From the NCBI GenBank assembly GCA_963969345.1, contig OZ017766.1, forward strand, positions 7,626,001 to 7,690,000: 64,000 bases of DNA. The letters are read 5' to 3'. A program made the translations under genes and the position numbers. The stretch comes from Turbatrix aceti. Lineage: Eukaryota; Nematoda; Chromadorea; Rhabditida; Panagrolaimidae. Every line of letters begins with the position of its first letter. The stretch's first letter is position 1. Below the pieces are notes generated by a model. It had not been told where the DNA came from, did no database searches, and was given only the letters and a program-made list of their open reading frames with translations. Shown one piece after another: positions 10,451 to 21,357 of the stretch.

Positions 10451-11353
10451 ATCAGATCTGAAAGAAGATAAATATAAATATGATTCGTACATACAAGTAA
10501 AAATTTGAGAATGCATGCGTGATATAAAAAAACATTTCTATGATTAAAAATATTATTTGGAGAAATCAAGAACGAGAACAAACCCCGTTTTATTTACAAC
10601 CGGGGCTAAAAATCGATGGCATATGTAGATATGTAAATGCGCAAGGTCGGCAACGAAATGGAACGACAAACGGAACGCGTCGAGACGATCGATGCAACTG
10701 ATGGGGATTGAATGGACAACTGGGTCACACAGTTGTCTTGACGAGGTCACAAATCTGGCCAGGCGCGCCAGGCCCGGTAAATTGCAATCGCTCAAACCGA
10801 TGGACTGGAACGACCGATCTCACATGAACTGACTGAAACGACGAAAATGTGTCAGGAAACATTTGAAAAATTTGTCATGCAACTTTTACAAAATGAAACG
10901 TTTTTACCGTAAAATGTATATTTAGCTGTTTCATCGGGGGGCACCCGGCAAAAGCCGGGCGCTCAAATAGTAGATACCTGGTTCTACTCAGATGTCCTCA
11001 TCTCGATCCTTCTTATTTCAGTTTCAATTTATTACACAGCATGAAATATGTATACGAGACGAATCAAAAGTCTATATCAGTGCTTTCTTTTTTTCTTTCT
11101 TCTTCTGGTGCAAAAAATTTAAACATACTGCCTGATATCGAAAATACGAAACGAAATAGACGGAATATCGAAATTAGAAAGCAAATCACAATGCGTATGC
11201 ATACGCGTGTGTGCTATATTTCTTCACACTGCAGCGTCTGTCTGGTATAGTACGGCCTGTATTTTTTCCGTGATAGCATAAATAGAAGCGATTTTCGATA
11301 TTTGTGTCAGTGATACCTGCATTTCACCTCTGAGTCGTCGACGTCCTCTTATC
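10451..11353. other. Intergenic DNA upstream of Z1
   Basis: No gene seen. It holds microsatellite-like TATA words, a small GC hairpin (CCCGGCAAAAGCCGGG near 10946) and presumably the promoter of Z1. A CTATATTTCTTCAC stretch near 11213 lies 140 bases before the Z1 start, but no core promoter can be assigned. Confidence 0.4.
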
Positions 11354-12479
11354 ATGTCGTTGCTGCCTTCCACAATCAAAGCCATAAATGCTGCTCTTGC
11401 AAAAATAAATAGTGAGTGATTTTTTTACGTCTGTAACGATATTTATAAAAATTTCCATTTTTTCAGAACAAATGTCGAAGGTCGCAGTAGGTTCCGATGC
11501 TTATATCACGCTCGCTGACCAAATGCATGAATTAGTACAACGTCTAAAACTACTGTCAACGTACACCGAGGAAATGGCCGGACGCATCGAAGGCGTCAAC
11601 GTCGAAATAGATGAGAAAATCGATACCTTGGAAGGTGAACGGAAGGAGCGCATTGCCAACATAATCCACGAATACGAAGAAAAGACCGCTGATTTACCTG
11701 CGATCGCTGACGTCGAAGTGGTCGTGGAAGAGGAAGTTGAGCCTGAAGCACCCCTCCCGCCGGCTGAAATTGATAGCAGCACTGTTCAAACTGTCAAAAA
11801 GTACGCCGAAAAGTATTTTGACGAATATAAACATATTCCTGATCAGCACAATTTATTTCACGCAGCTGCGAGTTCTATATGGAGAAAATACGTTTGGACA
11901 CCATCTGATGCTACTATTGATTTATGGAAAAATAATTTATTGTCCGAAGCAAAGTTGCCAACAACCACGCAGTATCCATTGGCGCTTACCGATGTTGACA
12001 GGATTATTCATTCTTTTAAGAAAGATTGGATTTTTGTAATTCTGGACACATCGCTTCGCGTCATTTTAACCAATCTTCCTGAGGTTACACCATCATGTTA
12101 CAGCCGCTGTTTGTTAATTTACGATTCGGTATCCCAACAATTTTTTCCTGTTTCTCGTTGTTCTAAAAATGACGTAAGTTTTACACTTCTGGTTTTTTCC
12201 CTGTACTTGTTACTTCAGAACTGGGTTTGCTACAAATGCTTTGGGTTTGAACCATTTCGACACAAGTGCCAGCAACAACACTGCCCCATCTGCCTGCGCA
12301 AAGGTGAACCTTCTTTGTGTTTCAAGCCATTTCCGGAATCCAAACCATTCATTTGCTCCAAGTGCAACGCTTTTTGTCAGACGACTGCCTGCTTCGACGC
12401 CCACCGCCGAATCTGCCCTCTGCCGGTTCAGCGAATCCACAACAAAGTTCTCGAGTTAATCAAAAGTATTGATGAATAA
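11354..12479 (+). CDS. Z1: coiled-coil and Cys/His-rich zinc module protein (divergent member)
   Basis: Exons 11354-11411, 11467-12173 and 12219-12479 give 341 residues. No named family is known to me. In order there are: a short leader MSLLPSTIKAINAALAKIN; a coiled coil (about residues 30-95) ending in Glu/Lys-rich repeats; an acidic Pro-rich linker; a middle domain with FHAAASSIWRKYV and DVDRIIHSFKKDWIFVILD; and a final exon with C-x2-C, H-x-C, C-x2-C, C, C-x2-C, then CFDAHRRIC. The spacing and the HKCQQQHCPICLRKG and CNAFCQTTACFDAH stretches resemble the Cys/His region ahead of the polymerase in Polinton-type DNA polymerases. Intron positions match Z3-Z5 at 53-64 kb. It is divergent in the coil and lies 40 kb from its relatives. 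Exon structure is confident; function unknown. Confidence 0.8.
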
Positions 12480-13128
12480 TCGGAGAAGTGTTCTTTATGC
12501 ACTTTGATTTTGGAATTGCATCAAATTTGTAGTTTATAAATACGAACTTTTACATATTTATTTACGATTTTTTTATTTTATTTTATAACATTAAAATGTG
12601 TATCCATGTTATAAAATAAAATATTGTCTTGACATTCAATTGTTGTTTCTGAAAACATGTAATCACCCATAAATTTTTTGTATAATCACAGGAGATTGGA
12701 ATCGCTCGGCGGCAATCAGTTTTTTGAATTCTTTGGAAATCACCGTGGTGCAAAACCACGCATTTGAGAATGGCAGTGTTTTCAACGGTAGTCATGGCGA
12801 TCAAACTCACTGGACGAAAATCAAGCGGATGACAAAAAATTCTATGCGCAATTCATCAACAACAATTTTACGGCCAGCCAGGTCAATGGCCGTAAAATGA
12901 GTATGTGCTGTGTTTGTCTCTGCGCCGACAATAGATCCGAAACAATATGCACAGAGGCAAACATCCAAAAAAAGACTCATTAGCATTTTTCGCTTTTCCT
13001 CTCATGCTCACAGACAAAACAACTGCGCTGCTGAAATAAAGACTGCCAAAACATCAAACAACAGACTGCAGTAGTTTGCAGTAAACTCGCTGGATCTGAC
13101 GTAAACATTGCAATCAATAATCAATAAC
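12480..13128. other. Intergenic DNA
   Basis: No gene seen. It contains the 3' flank of Z1 and unremarkable A/T-rich sequence. One 75-codon minus-strand frame at 12583-12810 has no features of a protein family. Confidence 0.4.
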
Positions 13129-13304
13129 TGACAAGGAAAATGTTAGGCAGCGTTTTGGAAATTCTTTACGAAATTTTGCCAAAACGTTGCTTTTACTATG
13201 AAGAGTTTGTACCGTAAAATTCACCTGCCTGAGGCATCTACAGGCGGAGTTACGATCGCCTAAAATCGCGTTTTTGCCATTTTTGACCAGTTTTGGCACG
13301 TTGT

Positions 13305-16300
13305 CAGTCTTTACTCTCTGCCTAGTGATGGGTGGCTGCTTTTACGCCGCTCTCACTAGTGCAACCGAGCTGACATCGTTTTAACGGGAGAAGCGAGGGG
13401 AGGGCAAAGGCTCCGCTCACAGAAGTCGTTGCGGACGTGAGCGTAGCTGATGCGACATCGAAGGAAACGCTTGCTCCTAGCCACCGTCAATGCCAGGTCC
13501 CTGGCATCTGATGCGCGTCTGGCAGAATTTGAATCAGCAGCGTCGAAGATCAAATCCGACATCATAGGCGTCTCAGAGGTAAAGCGGTCAGGACAGGGGC
13601 GGATGGATCTTCAATCCGGCTACTCCTTGTACTACTGTGGAAACTCTGATGGCCGAACGCATGGCGGTGTTGGTTTCTACGTCCCCACCAGCCTTGTCCC
13701 TCGCATTCGCCCCTTTTTCCACTCCGATCGAATATTGGAGCTCATCATCCGCCTGCCGCTCGGCCATACGCTGCGTCTCTTGCAAGTGTATGCGCCTCAG
13801 TCAGGGCTCGGCGACGAACAGTATGAGAACTTTCTCGCGCTGCTCGGCCGAGTCATCTCCGACCGCCCGAACCGGCAACTCGTCATACTCGGCGACTTCA
13901 ACGCGACCATCGGCAGCAAAGAAGAGGGCGAGCAGTTTATCGGTCAGCATGCGAAGGGACAAGAAAGGAACGACCACGGCAGCCAGTTGGCTGCGTTCTG
14001 CGAAGAGTCTCGATTGCACGCCGCCAACACGTACTTCAAAAAGCGAGCGGGAAGGAAATGGACGTTGAGATGTAACCTCGGTTTCAAGAAAGAGATCGAC
14101 TACGTTCTTGTGCGGAACATTAAAACCGTTCAGGATGTGTCGGTTCTCAACGCTTTCAACATCAACAGCGACCACCGCCTCTTGCGCTGTCGGCTCCACC
14201 TGAAATGGTTACCCAAGAAGGTGATACCAAAGCGCGGAGCGCCAGTCGTTGGCCTGCATCTCCTGGCCGCCAATGCGTCACCAGAGTTTCTGTCCTTTCA
14301 AAGCTCTGGCTCGACGGAAGCGGACTACGACAAGATCACCGACATCATCAACCGAGCGACCTCAGCGGCAACGACGTACGAAAACCTCCCTCCTCGAGTG
14401 TCTGCAAAGACAAGACTGCTTCTTGCTCTGCGCAGGCACTTTGAGTCGACAAAATCAACGTCTCCCCGCGCCAATCTTGAGTACGTGCAGGTGTGCAAGC
14501 TAGTGCGCATCTCCTTCAAAGAAGATCTCCACCGCCGTCATCTGATGATCGTGGAAAATGCAGTGCAATCCGGGCGCCTCCGTCAGGGACGTCAGAACGC
14601 GCTGTACGCAAAGAAGGCACTACTCTTGGCAGGCGAAGAATTCGCAGGCCAGGATGTAGTAGAGAAATCAGCTCAGCGCATCGGCGACTTCTACTCAGAG
14701 CTCTACCACTCTGCCGAAGGACCGCTGCAACCACCGGCACCGCCAATCGCCATCCATTTCGAGAAGGAAGAAGTAGCAATCGCGCTGAGGACCTGTAAGG
14801 CAAGGGCCGCTCCAGGAGCAGACGGCGTCCGTGGCTCCTCTATTCGCCCAATCGCCAACTCCCTGGCAGGTCCAGTACAACACCTTCTAAATTCCATCGC
14901 CACAACAGGGGTCGTTCCTGAGAAGTTTGCCTTCTCAGACACCATTTTGCTGTTCAAGAAGGGAGACGCAGCAAAGATCGAGAATTACCGCCCGATTTCC
15001 CTGCTGTCGTCGCTGTACAAAGCTGCTACCAAGGTCCTCAAGAACCGCGTGCAACGGCAATGCGACGAAGCCATCGCCATCCCACCGGAGCAAGCAGGGT
15101 TTCGAAAAAAACTATCGACGACCACGCAGATCCACGCGCTCAACATGATGGCCGAAAAGTGCGGAGAATATCAACTCCCGCTCTACGCCGTATTCGTCGA
15201 CTTCCGCAAGGCCTTCGACACCATCTCGTACAACGCCATCTGGCGTGCACTGCGTGGAATTGGTGTCGAAGAGCCAGTAGTCCAGTTCATCCAGCTCCTC
15301 TACGCCAACAGCAGCTCTGCTGTACGTGTCGGGGACATCGCTGCCTGCTTTGCCACTCAAAGAGGTGTTCGCCAGGGAGACTCGCTCTCTCCGCTCCTCT
15401 TCATCCTCGTCCTCCAGTCCGTGCTCAATAACATTGACTGGTCAAATCGAGGATTCAAAATCGGCAGGCACCGACTCAGCTACCTTGCGTACGCCGACGA
15501 CATTGCGCTCCTGGCCCCAGACGCTCCCACTGCTCAAGCCATGTTGCAGGACCTGGCCGACGAAGCTCTCTTAGTCGGTTTGGAAATCAATGTCGGCAAG
15601 ACTAAGTGGATGAGCAACTCAAAGGACGACGCAGCGATTATCCTGAACGGTCTACCGGTCGAGAGAGTTACGGAGTTCGTCTACCTTGGACAGCTTTTCT
15701 CATGGCCAAGAGACCACAAGAAGGAAATCGTCAAACGAATTTCGGCAGGACGAAAAGCGTATTTCAAGTACCGCGACTTCCTGCGTTCACGCCAAGTCAA
15801 AATGGGGCTGAAACGGCGACTCATCGAGCAGTGCATCAAGCCAGCAGTCCTCTACGGCTGCGAAACCTGGGCACTCACCGACGCCGCCGCCGAAACCCTT
15901 CAAAGGGGTCAACGTCGTCTTGAACGTGCCATCCTCGAGGTGCGTTTGAGCGACGAGATCCCCTCCGCGGCCATCCGAAAGCGCACCAAGCTCAAGGACT
16001 GGTTCGAAAGCGCTCGACTCCGGAAGCTGAAGTTCGCCAAATCGCTCGCGACGACCGACGACGACAACTGGGCAGTTCGACTGTCAGACTGGCGCCCTAC
16101 TGACGACTACGACAAAGCCAAGCGACCGCCTGGACGACCTCGTATGCGCTGGACCGACGCCCTCGCCAACGAGTATTACAAGGCCCCGGCAAAAGACTTT
16201 GACTATAGACGAGTGATTTTCCTTTGATGTGCCCCTCTTCGTACGATATCCCAGTGATACTTTGTTATCCCGTGTGTACGAGTAAGAGATATAAATTGAA

Positions 16301-16313
16301 ATTGAAATTGAAA
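13305..16313 (+). mobile_element. Full-length RTE-clade non-LTR retrotransposon
   Basis: About 3.0 kb: a 145-bp 5' leader, one 925-codon ORF, a short 3' region starting TGATGTGCCCCTCTTCG, and a tail of AAATTG repeats. It is flanked by the 13-bp target duplication TTTGGCACGTTGT (13292-13304 and 16314-16326), cut into the left arm of foldback FB2. The short single-ORF layout, the endonuclease-plus-RT order and the short-repeat tail instead of poly(A) are RTE features. The ORF is open throughout, so it looks recent and potentially active. Confidence 0.92.
13450..16227 (+). CDS. RTE retrotransposon polyprotein (AP-type endonuclease + reverse transcriptase)
   Basis: 925 residues. Residues 1-250 form an exonuclease-endonuclease-phosphatase domain: TVNARSL, the catalytic Glu in GVSEVKRSG, YAPQSG, GDFNATIG near residue 153, and SDHRLLRCRL at the end; this nicks target DNA. 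After a linker, the reverse transcriptase spans about 440-760: AAPGADGVRGSSIRP, ENYRPISLLSS, AVFVDFRKAFDTIS near residue 580, RGVRQGDSLSPLLF and LAYADDIALLAP near residue 680, with the two catalytic Asp residues. The C-terminus has a WSRPRDH-like segment, CETWAL and RPRMRWTDALANEYY, as in RTE proteins. The start ATG is the first in frame. It is GC-richer than the surrounding DNA. A truncated relative lies at 57107-57970. Confidence 0.95.
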   Translation: MRHRRKRLLLATVNARSLASDARLAEFESAASKIKSDIIGVSEVKRSGQGRMDLQSGYSLYYCGNSDGRTHGGVGFYVPTSLVPRIRPFFHSDRILELIIRLPLGHTLRLLQVYAPQSGLGDEQYENFLALLGRVISDRPNRQLVILGDFNATIGSKEEGEQFIGQHAKGQERNDHGSQLAAFCEESRLHAANTYFKKRAGRKWTLRCNLGFKKEIDYVLVRNIKTVQDVSVLNAFNINSDHRLLRCRLHLKWLPKKVIPKRGAPVVGLHLLAANASPEFLSFQSSGSTEADYDKITDIINRATSAATTYENLPPRVSAKTRLLLALRRHFESTKSTSPRANLEYVQVCKLVRISFKEDLHRRHLMIVENAVQSGRLRQGRQNALYAKKALLLAGEEFAGQDVVEKSAQRIGDFYSELYHSAEGPLQPPAPPIAIHFEKEEVAIALRTCKARAAPGADGVRGSSIRPIANSLAGPVQHLLNSIATTGVVPEKFAFSDTILLFKKGDAAKIENYRPISLLSSLYKAATKVLKNRVQRQCDEAIAIPPEQAGFRKKLSTTTQIHALNMMAEKCGEYQLPLYAVFVDFRKAFDTISYNAIWRALRGIGVEEPVVQFIQLLYANSSSAVRVGDIAACFATQRGVRQGDSLSPLLFILVLQSVLNNIDWSNRGFKIGRHRLSYLAYADDIALLAPDAPTAQAMLQDLADEALLVGLEINVGKTKWMSNSKDDAAIILNGLPVERVTEFVYLGQLFSWPRDHKKEIVKRISAGRKAYFKYRDFLRSRQVKMGLKRRLIEQCIKPAVLYGCETWALTDAAAETLQRGQRRLERAILEVRLSDEIPSAAIRKRTKLKDWFESARLRKLKFAKSLATTDDDNWAVRLSDWRPTDDYDKAKRPPGRPRMRWTDALANEYYKAPAKDFDYRRVIFL

Positions 16314-17379
16314 TTTGGCACGTTGTAGCTAAAAAAACTACGGCATTTCAAAGGCCGAGGTACATATTGATCGACGTAGTTTTTTATGCAGAATCTGATA
16401 AAAATATAAGAATAAAGGTTTGCCACTTTGGAAAATGCCGAAATTTGCATTTAAAAAGGGGTCACAATGACAACATTGATTTCGGCATTTTTCGAGGTGG
16501 CAACCTACATTATTATATTTTTATCGGATTCTCCATCAAAAACTACGTCGATCAATATGTACCTCGACTTTTGAAATGCCGTAGTTTTTTAGCTACAACG
16601 TGCCAAAAATCGTCAAAAATGGCAAAAACCGGGTTTCAGGCGATCGTAACTCCGCCTGTAGATGCCTCAGGCAGATGAATTTTACGGTTCAAACTTTTCA
16701 TAGGAAAAGCAACATTTTGGCAAAGTTTCGTGAAGAATTTCCAAAATGCTGCCTAAAATTTTCCTTGTGAGTGCGAAGATTTGAAAAACTTCGGCCCGGA
16801 AAGTTATCAATTACAAAGCAGCCTGCTTTGAAATGCGATTTTAATCTTTTAAGATTAAAATTAAAATCTTCTCTTAAAAAAGATATTTTAATTTTAAAAA
16901 ATCTAAAAAAAACCAAAGGCAGCAGAAAACTCACACAAACTGAAAGCAAGCAAGAATAAGTACTCCCAAACGGAAAACAATCGATCAAACACCGAACATG
17001 GGCAATAGTCAGTTGTCTCATGCCAACGCCAGGCGGAGCAAAACAAATGGGTAAAATAAAAATCGATAGCGACAGTCACAATGTGATATTTATGTATTTA
17101 TTTTATTGATTTCACTATTACTGAGTGGTTAGTTATTTTTTACAATGGAATTATATATAAATATTATCTATCTATCTAATGACTATATATATCTAATGAC
17201 ATTCGACGAACTGGACAAATGTTATTCAAGGCTTTGCATTTAGCCGTATTCACATCGCGTTGTGATACTACGAAACAATCGTGTAATTCATTATTAGGTT
17301 ACAGACTTCATTCGTAGCTAACATCATATACATACATACTTATACATAAAAAGTAGGATCAAATATATATCATACTTTT

Positions 17380-17625
17380 TTCACTAGTGATTTTTTTTAA
17401 TGTCACGACAAATACCTTTTTGCAAGAGAGACAGTTAGTTTTTAATTTTTTTTTAAATTTTAAACACCTTTCAGGAGCGAAAAAACACACTACACGGACC
17501 ACTTTTACGAGATACGTTCAATGGCGTTATCTGTCTTTACGCACCTTTATCACCCAGATCACTAGTGATTTTTGGATGTCACGACAAACACCTTTTTGCA
17601 AGAGAGACAGTTAGTTTTTAATTTT
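17380..17625. repeat. Direct repeat pair (CACTAGTGATTTTT ... GAGAGACAGTTAG)
   Basis: Two copies of about 65 bp, at 17380-17447 and 17558-17625. Each contains ATGTCACGACAAA, CACCTTTTTGCAAGAG or a one-base variant, and AGACAGTTAGTTTTTAATTT. About 110 bp separates them. They may be a small tandem duplication or remains of a transposon end. Confidence 0.7.
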
Positions 17626-17668
17626 CATGTCACATAATATGTGACATGTATGATATATACATATATTT

Positions 17669-17851
17669 GAACCCGAAGAACTTCTTGAGATTTTTCCAAT
17701 TTACCTACGCGACTCACCATTAGCCGCGTGGGATCAAATACCGGATGAGCTAAAGGCAAATTGGAAAGAAACGCTCATAAATAAAAGAAACACTACAATC
17801 TGCAGCCAAAATTACGTCAGCTGGTACGAAATCACCTCGCCACCTACTTAA
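17669..17851 (+). pseudogene. Gag-like relic of an LTR retrotransposon
   Basis: A 60-codon frame reads ELLEIFPIYLRDSPLAAW and continues with ELKANWKETL. This resembles the capsid segment of Ty3-type retrotransposon gag proteins, where a short hydrophobic stretch with LRG.A..W precedes W..L...F. There is no start, no nucleocapsid knuckle and no pol nearby. The following 100 bp (AATAAAAGAGAGAGGTAG, then AATAAACCG) could be LTR-derived. It is a dead fragment, and the assignment is tentative. Confidence 0.35.
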
Positions 17852-18296
17852 GGGAAACTACCTGTCGCCCAGCCTGGAATAAAAGAGAGAGGTAGTTGCT
17901 TAATCAATCTGTCTAGTTGTCTTGTGTCACGAATAAACCGTTGTAAATATCGAGCGACTACATAAGTTATGTGTAACATAACATGTAAGTATGTAACATA
18001 ACATCACCTTGAAAAATGCCGAAAAAAATGATGTCATTGTTACCATTTTTTAAATGCGGATTTCGGCGTTTTTCAATGTGAAACCCAATGTTTTTAAAAT
18101 TTTCTCAGATTATTCATCAAAAATAAATAGTACCGTTTTCAATGTCGCATGATTTTTTTTCCTGATTTATAAATAATACACATAATCATTTGTTTTGGGG
18201 ATCTATCATTACTATATAGGCATTTTGCAGGAAAAACAATACTCTAGAAATCTCTGGGGAAAAAACAACTACAAATAATTACGACACTAGTAAGAA

Positions 18297-21172
18297 CTAA
18301 TAATCAGAATTGGACTTCATCCATGGCTGTTTGAGGACAGTCGCCGCAGTAGGACGAGTTTCGTACTGAAGAACCAGCATTTTTTCGATGAATCGTGCAA
18401 ATTCAACGGCCTCAGGATTGGGATACCCAAATTCCAGCAGACGATCGAGGATGGTAGCGGGCGCTTTTACGTCATAGCCCCAGGCTTCGTCGTAGATGAT
18501 AGCTCCGTTGGCGTCGAAGAAAGCCTGGCGCTGTTCGTCGAGAGGCATGGTCAATGGGTTGAAACCGTGCTCTGCAAATGGCAGCACGCGATCGATGGCT
18601 GCGAGGCTGGCATTGCTCTCGTGGTAGTCCGACCCCTGAACGTAGTGGACATCGTTATGGGGTGGGTTGATGCCAAACAAGACGTTATTCGTCGCGAGTT
18701 CGTAGATCTGAAAAAAATGGGGGAAATTGAAAAAAAATTGTAAAAAGAAAAAATAATCGTTTGAATCGTAAAAACGAACGTACATAAAATAAATACGACG
18801 AATAACATTCATTTTGTACGTCTGACGTTACTTTTTGCAATTTGAACGTAATATTATACGTTTGAAAAGTATTACTTTCGAATTGTGAAAAGTAACGTAA
18901 TACAAACGTTTCAAAAAAGTAATATAAAGATAACAAAAATGCTACGTTCAAATCGTTACTCGTATTACGGTATTTTATACGCATAACGTTACTTTTTGCG
19001 ATTTAAACGTATTACGTTACGTTTTGCAATTTGGTACATAAAAATCTTACATTTGAAGACTTTTACGTTCAAATTGCGAAAAGTAATGTAATTTATCGTT
19101 ATTTGTCACTCGACAATATACAAAAGGTGCAAAATAACCAACCGTGCATCCAGCAGCCCAAATGTCTGCAACAGGCCTGATCGGGAATCCAAGCGTTGAC
19201 TCAGGAGGACGATATTCAACGGTGCCACAAATGTTGCTCGCCTTGTCGCGTTTGTTCATGGCATTTCCGAAATCGATGAGTTTGAAAACAACATCCTCTC
19301 GCAAAAGGTGTCTCGTCACGATTTCACGGGCCTCAGCGTCCTCCCGGATTCTTCCAGTCGCCTTCGACGACAGAGAATAGCTCGTAGGAGGTCCCTGATC
19401 CAGTGCTGCAGAATCGTGGCCATTGATAACGCCATCCAGGATGCCATCGTAGATCTCGTCGAGTTTTGCCGCGTCGACGGGATGCGTCATGCTTTCGGGG
19501 AGATTTGCAGCGATCAGACCGGTGTATCGCTTTTTCTTGACATCCGCAACACCCGCGCGCAGAGCCGCAACGCTGACGTTGATGAGGATATTCTCGGGTT
19601 TGAGATCGGTATGAACGATGCCGACATCGTTATGGAGAAACTGGAGCGCAGTCATCATCTGCTGGGTGCAGCGTCTGATCGACGAAAGACCGATGCCGGA
19701 GGGTGATTGGGAGAGGATATCCAGTAGCGTGCATCCCAGAGGTTCCATGACGATGACATGGTGTTCCCGGATTCGGAAACTGTCCAGCATGCGCACGACC
19801 AGGGGCGAAGGACGGTTCGCGCCGCGTTTGGCAAGTTGCTTGTTGACTCGGTCGTGAAGCTGGAAAATGGAACGGAAAACGTCAAAAAAAGGGGAAAAAA
19901 GGGTCAAAAAGAGGAAAACTGGCTAAAAAGAACAACAAATGCCCAAAAAAATTACGATACTTTTTTTATGGTACACTTTGAAAAACGGAGTAAAAAAATG
20001 GTCAACAAAGGTACCTTTTTGCAACGAATTACGGTACTACTTTAAAAAAAGAGTAAAAGAACAAAAAGAGGCCTAAAAACGATTACGATACTATTTTTCG
20101 ATTATCGTAATCGTTTTTCTGCCAGTTTTCGTTCTTGTTACTCTTTTTTGAAGTAATACCGTAATCCACCGTAAAAAATTGTTTTTTCTTTTTACTCACT
20201 TTTTTTGAAGTTGTACCGTAAAAAAGTATCGAAATTATTTTTAGTCCTATTTTCATTAATTTTGATCATTTATCGTATTTTTTTGATAATGAAACCACTC
20301 ACCTTGATCTCGACGAGACTCATTTCATCGCTACCAGCCTGCAGAATCTTGGTAACGGCAAAACTCCGATCTGCCTTGTCGAAAACGAGGTAAGACACGC
20401 TGAAGTTTCCAGACCCCAGTTTACGCAGGACGACGTAGCGATTGTCGGAGAGAACTTCTCCCAGACGAGCAGGGTAGAAGGGATTTTTCTGGGTGTACCG
20501 AGTGGGCTCTTCCTTGCCAAAAACTCCCGTACTGACTTCCTGGAACTTGGATTCCGTCGTGGATGGTGAAGCAGCAGCAGAGTTGTCCTGGGATGCCAGA
20601 TCGAAGAATTGAACCGAACGGGATCGGCTACGACGAAGGATTTCGGTATTATCAGCCAGTCTTTGGCGTTTTCTGGAAAAAATTGTTATAATTTTAGGCC
20701 AGTTGTTTTTTGAGTTATTTGAGTGTTTTGCTTACCTTTCAGGCTCACCGGTAGGAGTATGAGGTGGTCCCGAAGCGACTTCGACAGGTACCCGAGCGGT
20801 CATGTTGATGCCTGCTGTTTTGTGATTTGGCAGGGGAAGATCGCAGATTTTAAAGATGGGATGATCGTGATCTCCATGGGTAGCCTGGATGTAAACCGGT
20901 GAGATGTGAGGGTAATTTGTGACCACGCGGGCGGGGCAACCTCTGAAATTATTCAAAATGTCAATTTTTTACCTAAAAATTATTCAAAAGTTTTTTAGGC
21001 CTAAAAAAACTCACGATTTTACACATCTCCAAGTCGTGCTACGCCGTTTCCAACATTCAATAAGGTATACATCGTCATCGAGACGCATACGGGATTCGTA
21101 GATGTCGGAACACGCATTGTATACCTGACAAGCGACGGTAACCTTACTCTTGGGTGGCGAGCGAGACACCAT
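18297..21172 (-). CDS. SRPK-like serine/threonine protein kinase (divergent)
   Basis: Five exons, complement(18297-18707, 19143-19859, 20303-20672, 20736-20942, 21015-21172), give 620 residues starting MVSRSPPKSKVTVACQ. The first 200 residues are non-kinase. The N-lobe has LGEVLSDNRYVVLRKLGSGN, then a Lys in SFAVTKIL and VEIKLHDRV. The C-lobe has HTDLKPENILI, an 85-residue insert, KLIDFGNAM in place of a strict DLG/DFG line, GTVEYRPPE, and ADIWAAGCTIYELATNN, then a C-terminal ETRPTAATVLKQPWM. HTD-KPEN, the insert before DFG and the ADIW..GC..YELAT line are typical of SR-protein kinases, which phosphorylate Arg/Ser-rich splicing factors. CLK/DYRK-type CMGC kinases are the alternative. The catalytic residues are intact, so it is probably active. 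Splice junctions keep frame. Confidence 0.83.
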
Positions 21173-21357
21173 CTTTTTTTTTTTGCAAGAAAATAAGGAA
21201 CCACAGAATTAGTAGAGCTTCTTTTATATTATTCCATAGCCAGCGTGTATGCAAATGCGCAGGAATTCCCACGAGAAAGAATGACACCCACGTGGCCACC
21301 AAAAAAATTTACATTAGGTAAAAAAACAACGCGAATGAAAAATGAATAAGCACTTGT

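Larger units (their letters stand above)
13129..16772. repeat. Foldback element FB2, interrupted by an RTE insertion
   Basis: Left arm 13129-13304 and right part 16314-16772 form one palindromic element of about 620 bp. AAGGAAAATGTTAGGCAGCG near 13134 is mirrored by TGCTGCCTAAAATTTTCCTT near 16747. CCTGCCTGAGGCATCTACAG is mirrored by CTGTAGATGCCTCAGGCAG. The inner arms carry TTTGGCACGTTGTAGC and its complement. There is no coding capacity. It is a MITE-like foldback repeated at 26285-26835 and, in decayed form, elsewhere. Confidence 0.85.
16773..18296. other. Relic-rich intergenic DNA
   Basis: No functional gene seen. It contains an imperfect 65-bp direct repeat (17380-17447 and 17558-17625), a near-palindrome CATGTCACATA/TATGTGACATG near 17626, a gag-like relic, and at 18003-18130 a fragment of foldback FB2. 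Confidence 0.5.

Noticed and set aside
10946..10961. Hairpin CCCGGCAAAAGCCGGG as a terminator
   Set aside because: Such terminators are bacterial; this is eukaryotic DNA, so it is only a small inverted repeat.
13450..16227. RTE polyprotein as a host endonuclease gene
   Set aside because: It has reverse transcriptase motifs, a target duplication and a short-repeat tail, so it is a retrotransposon.
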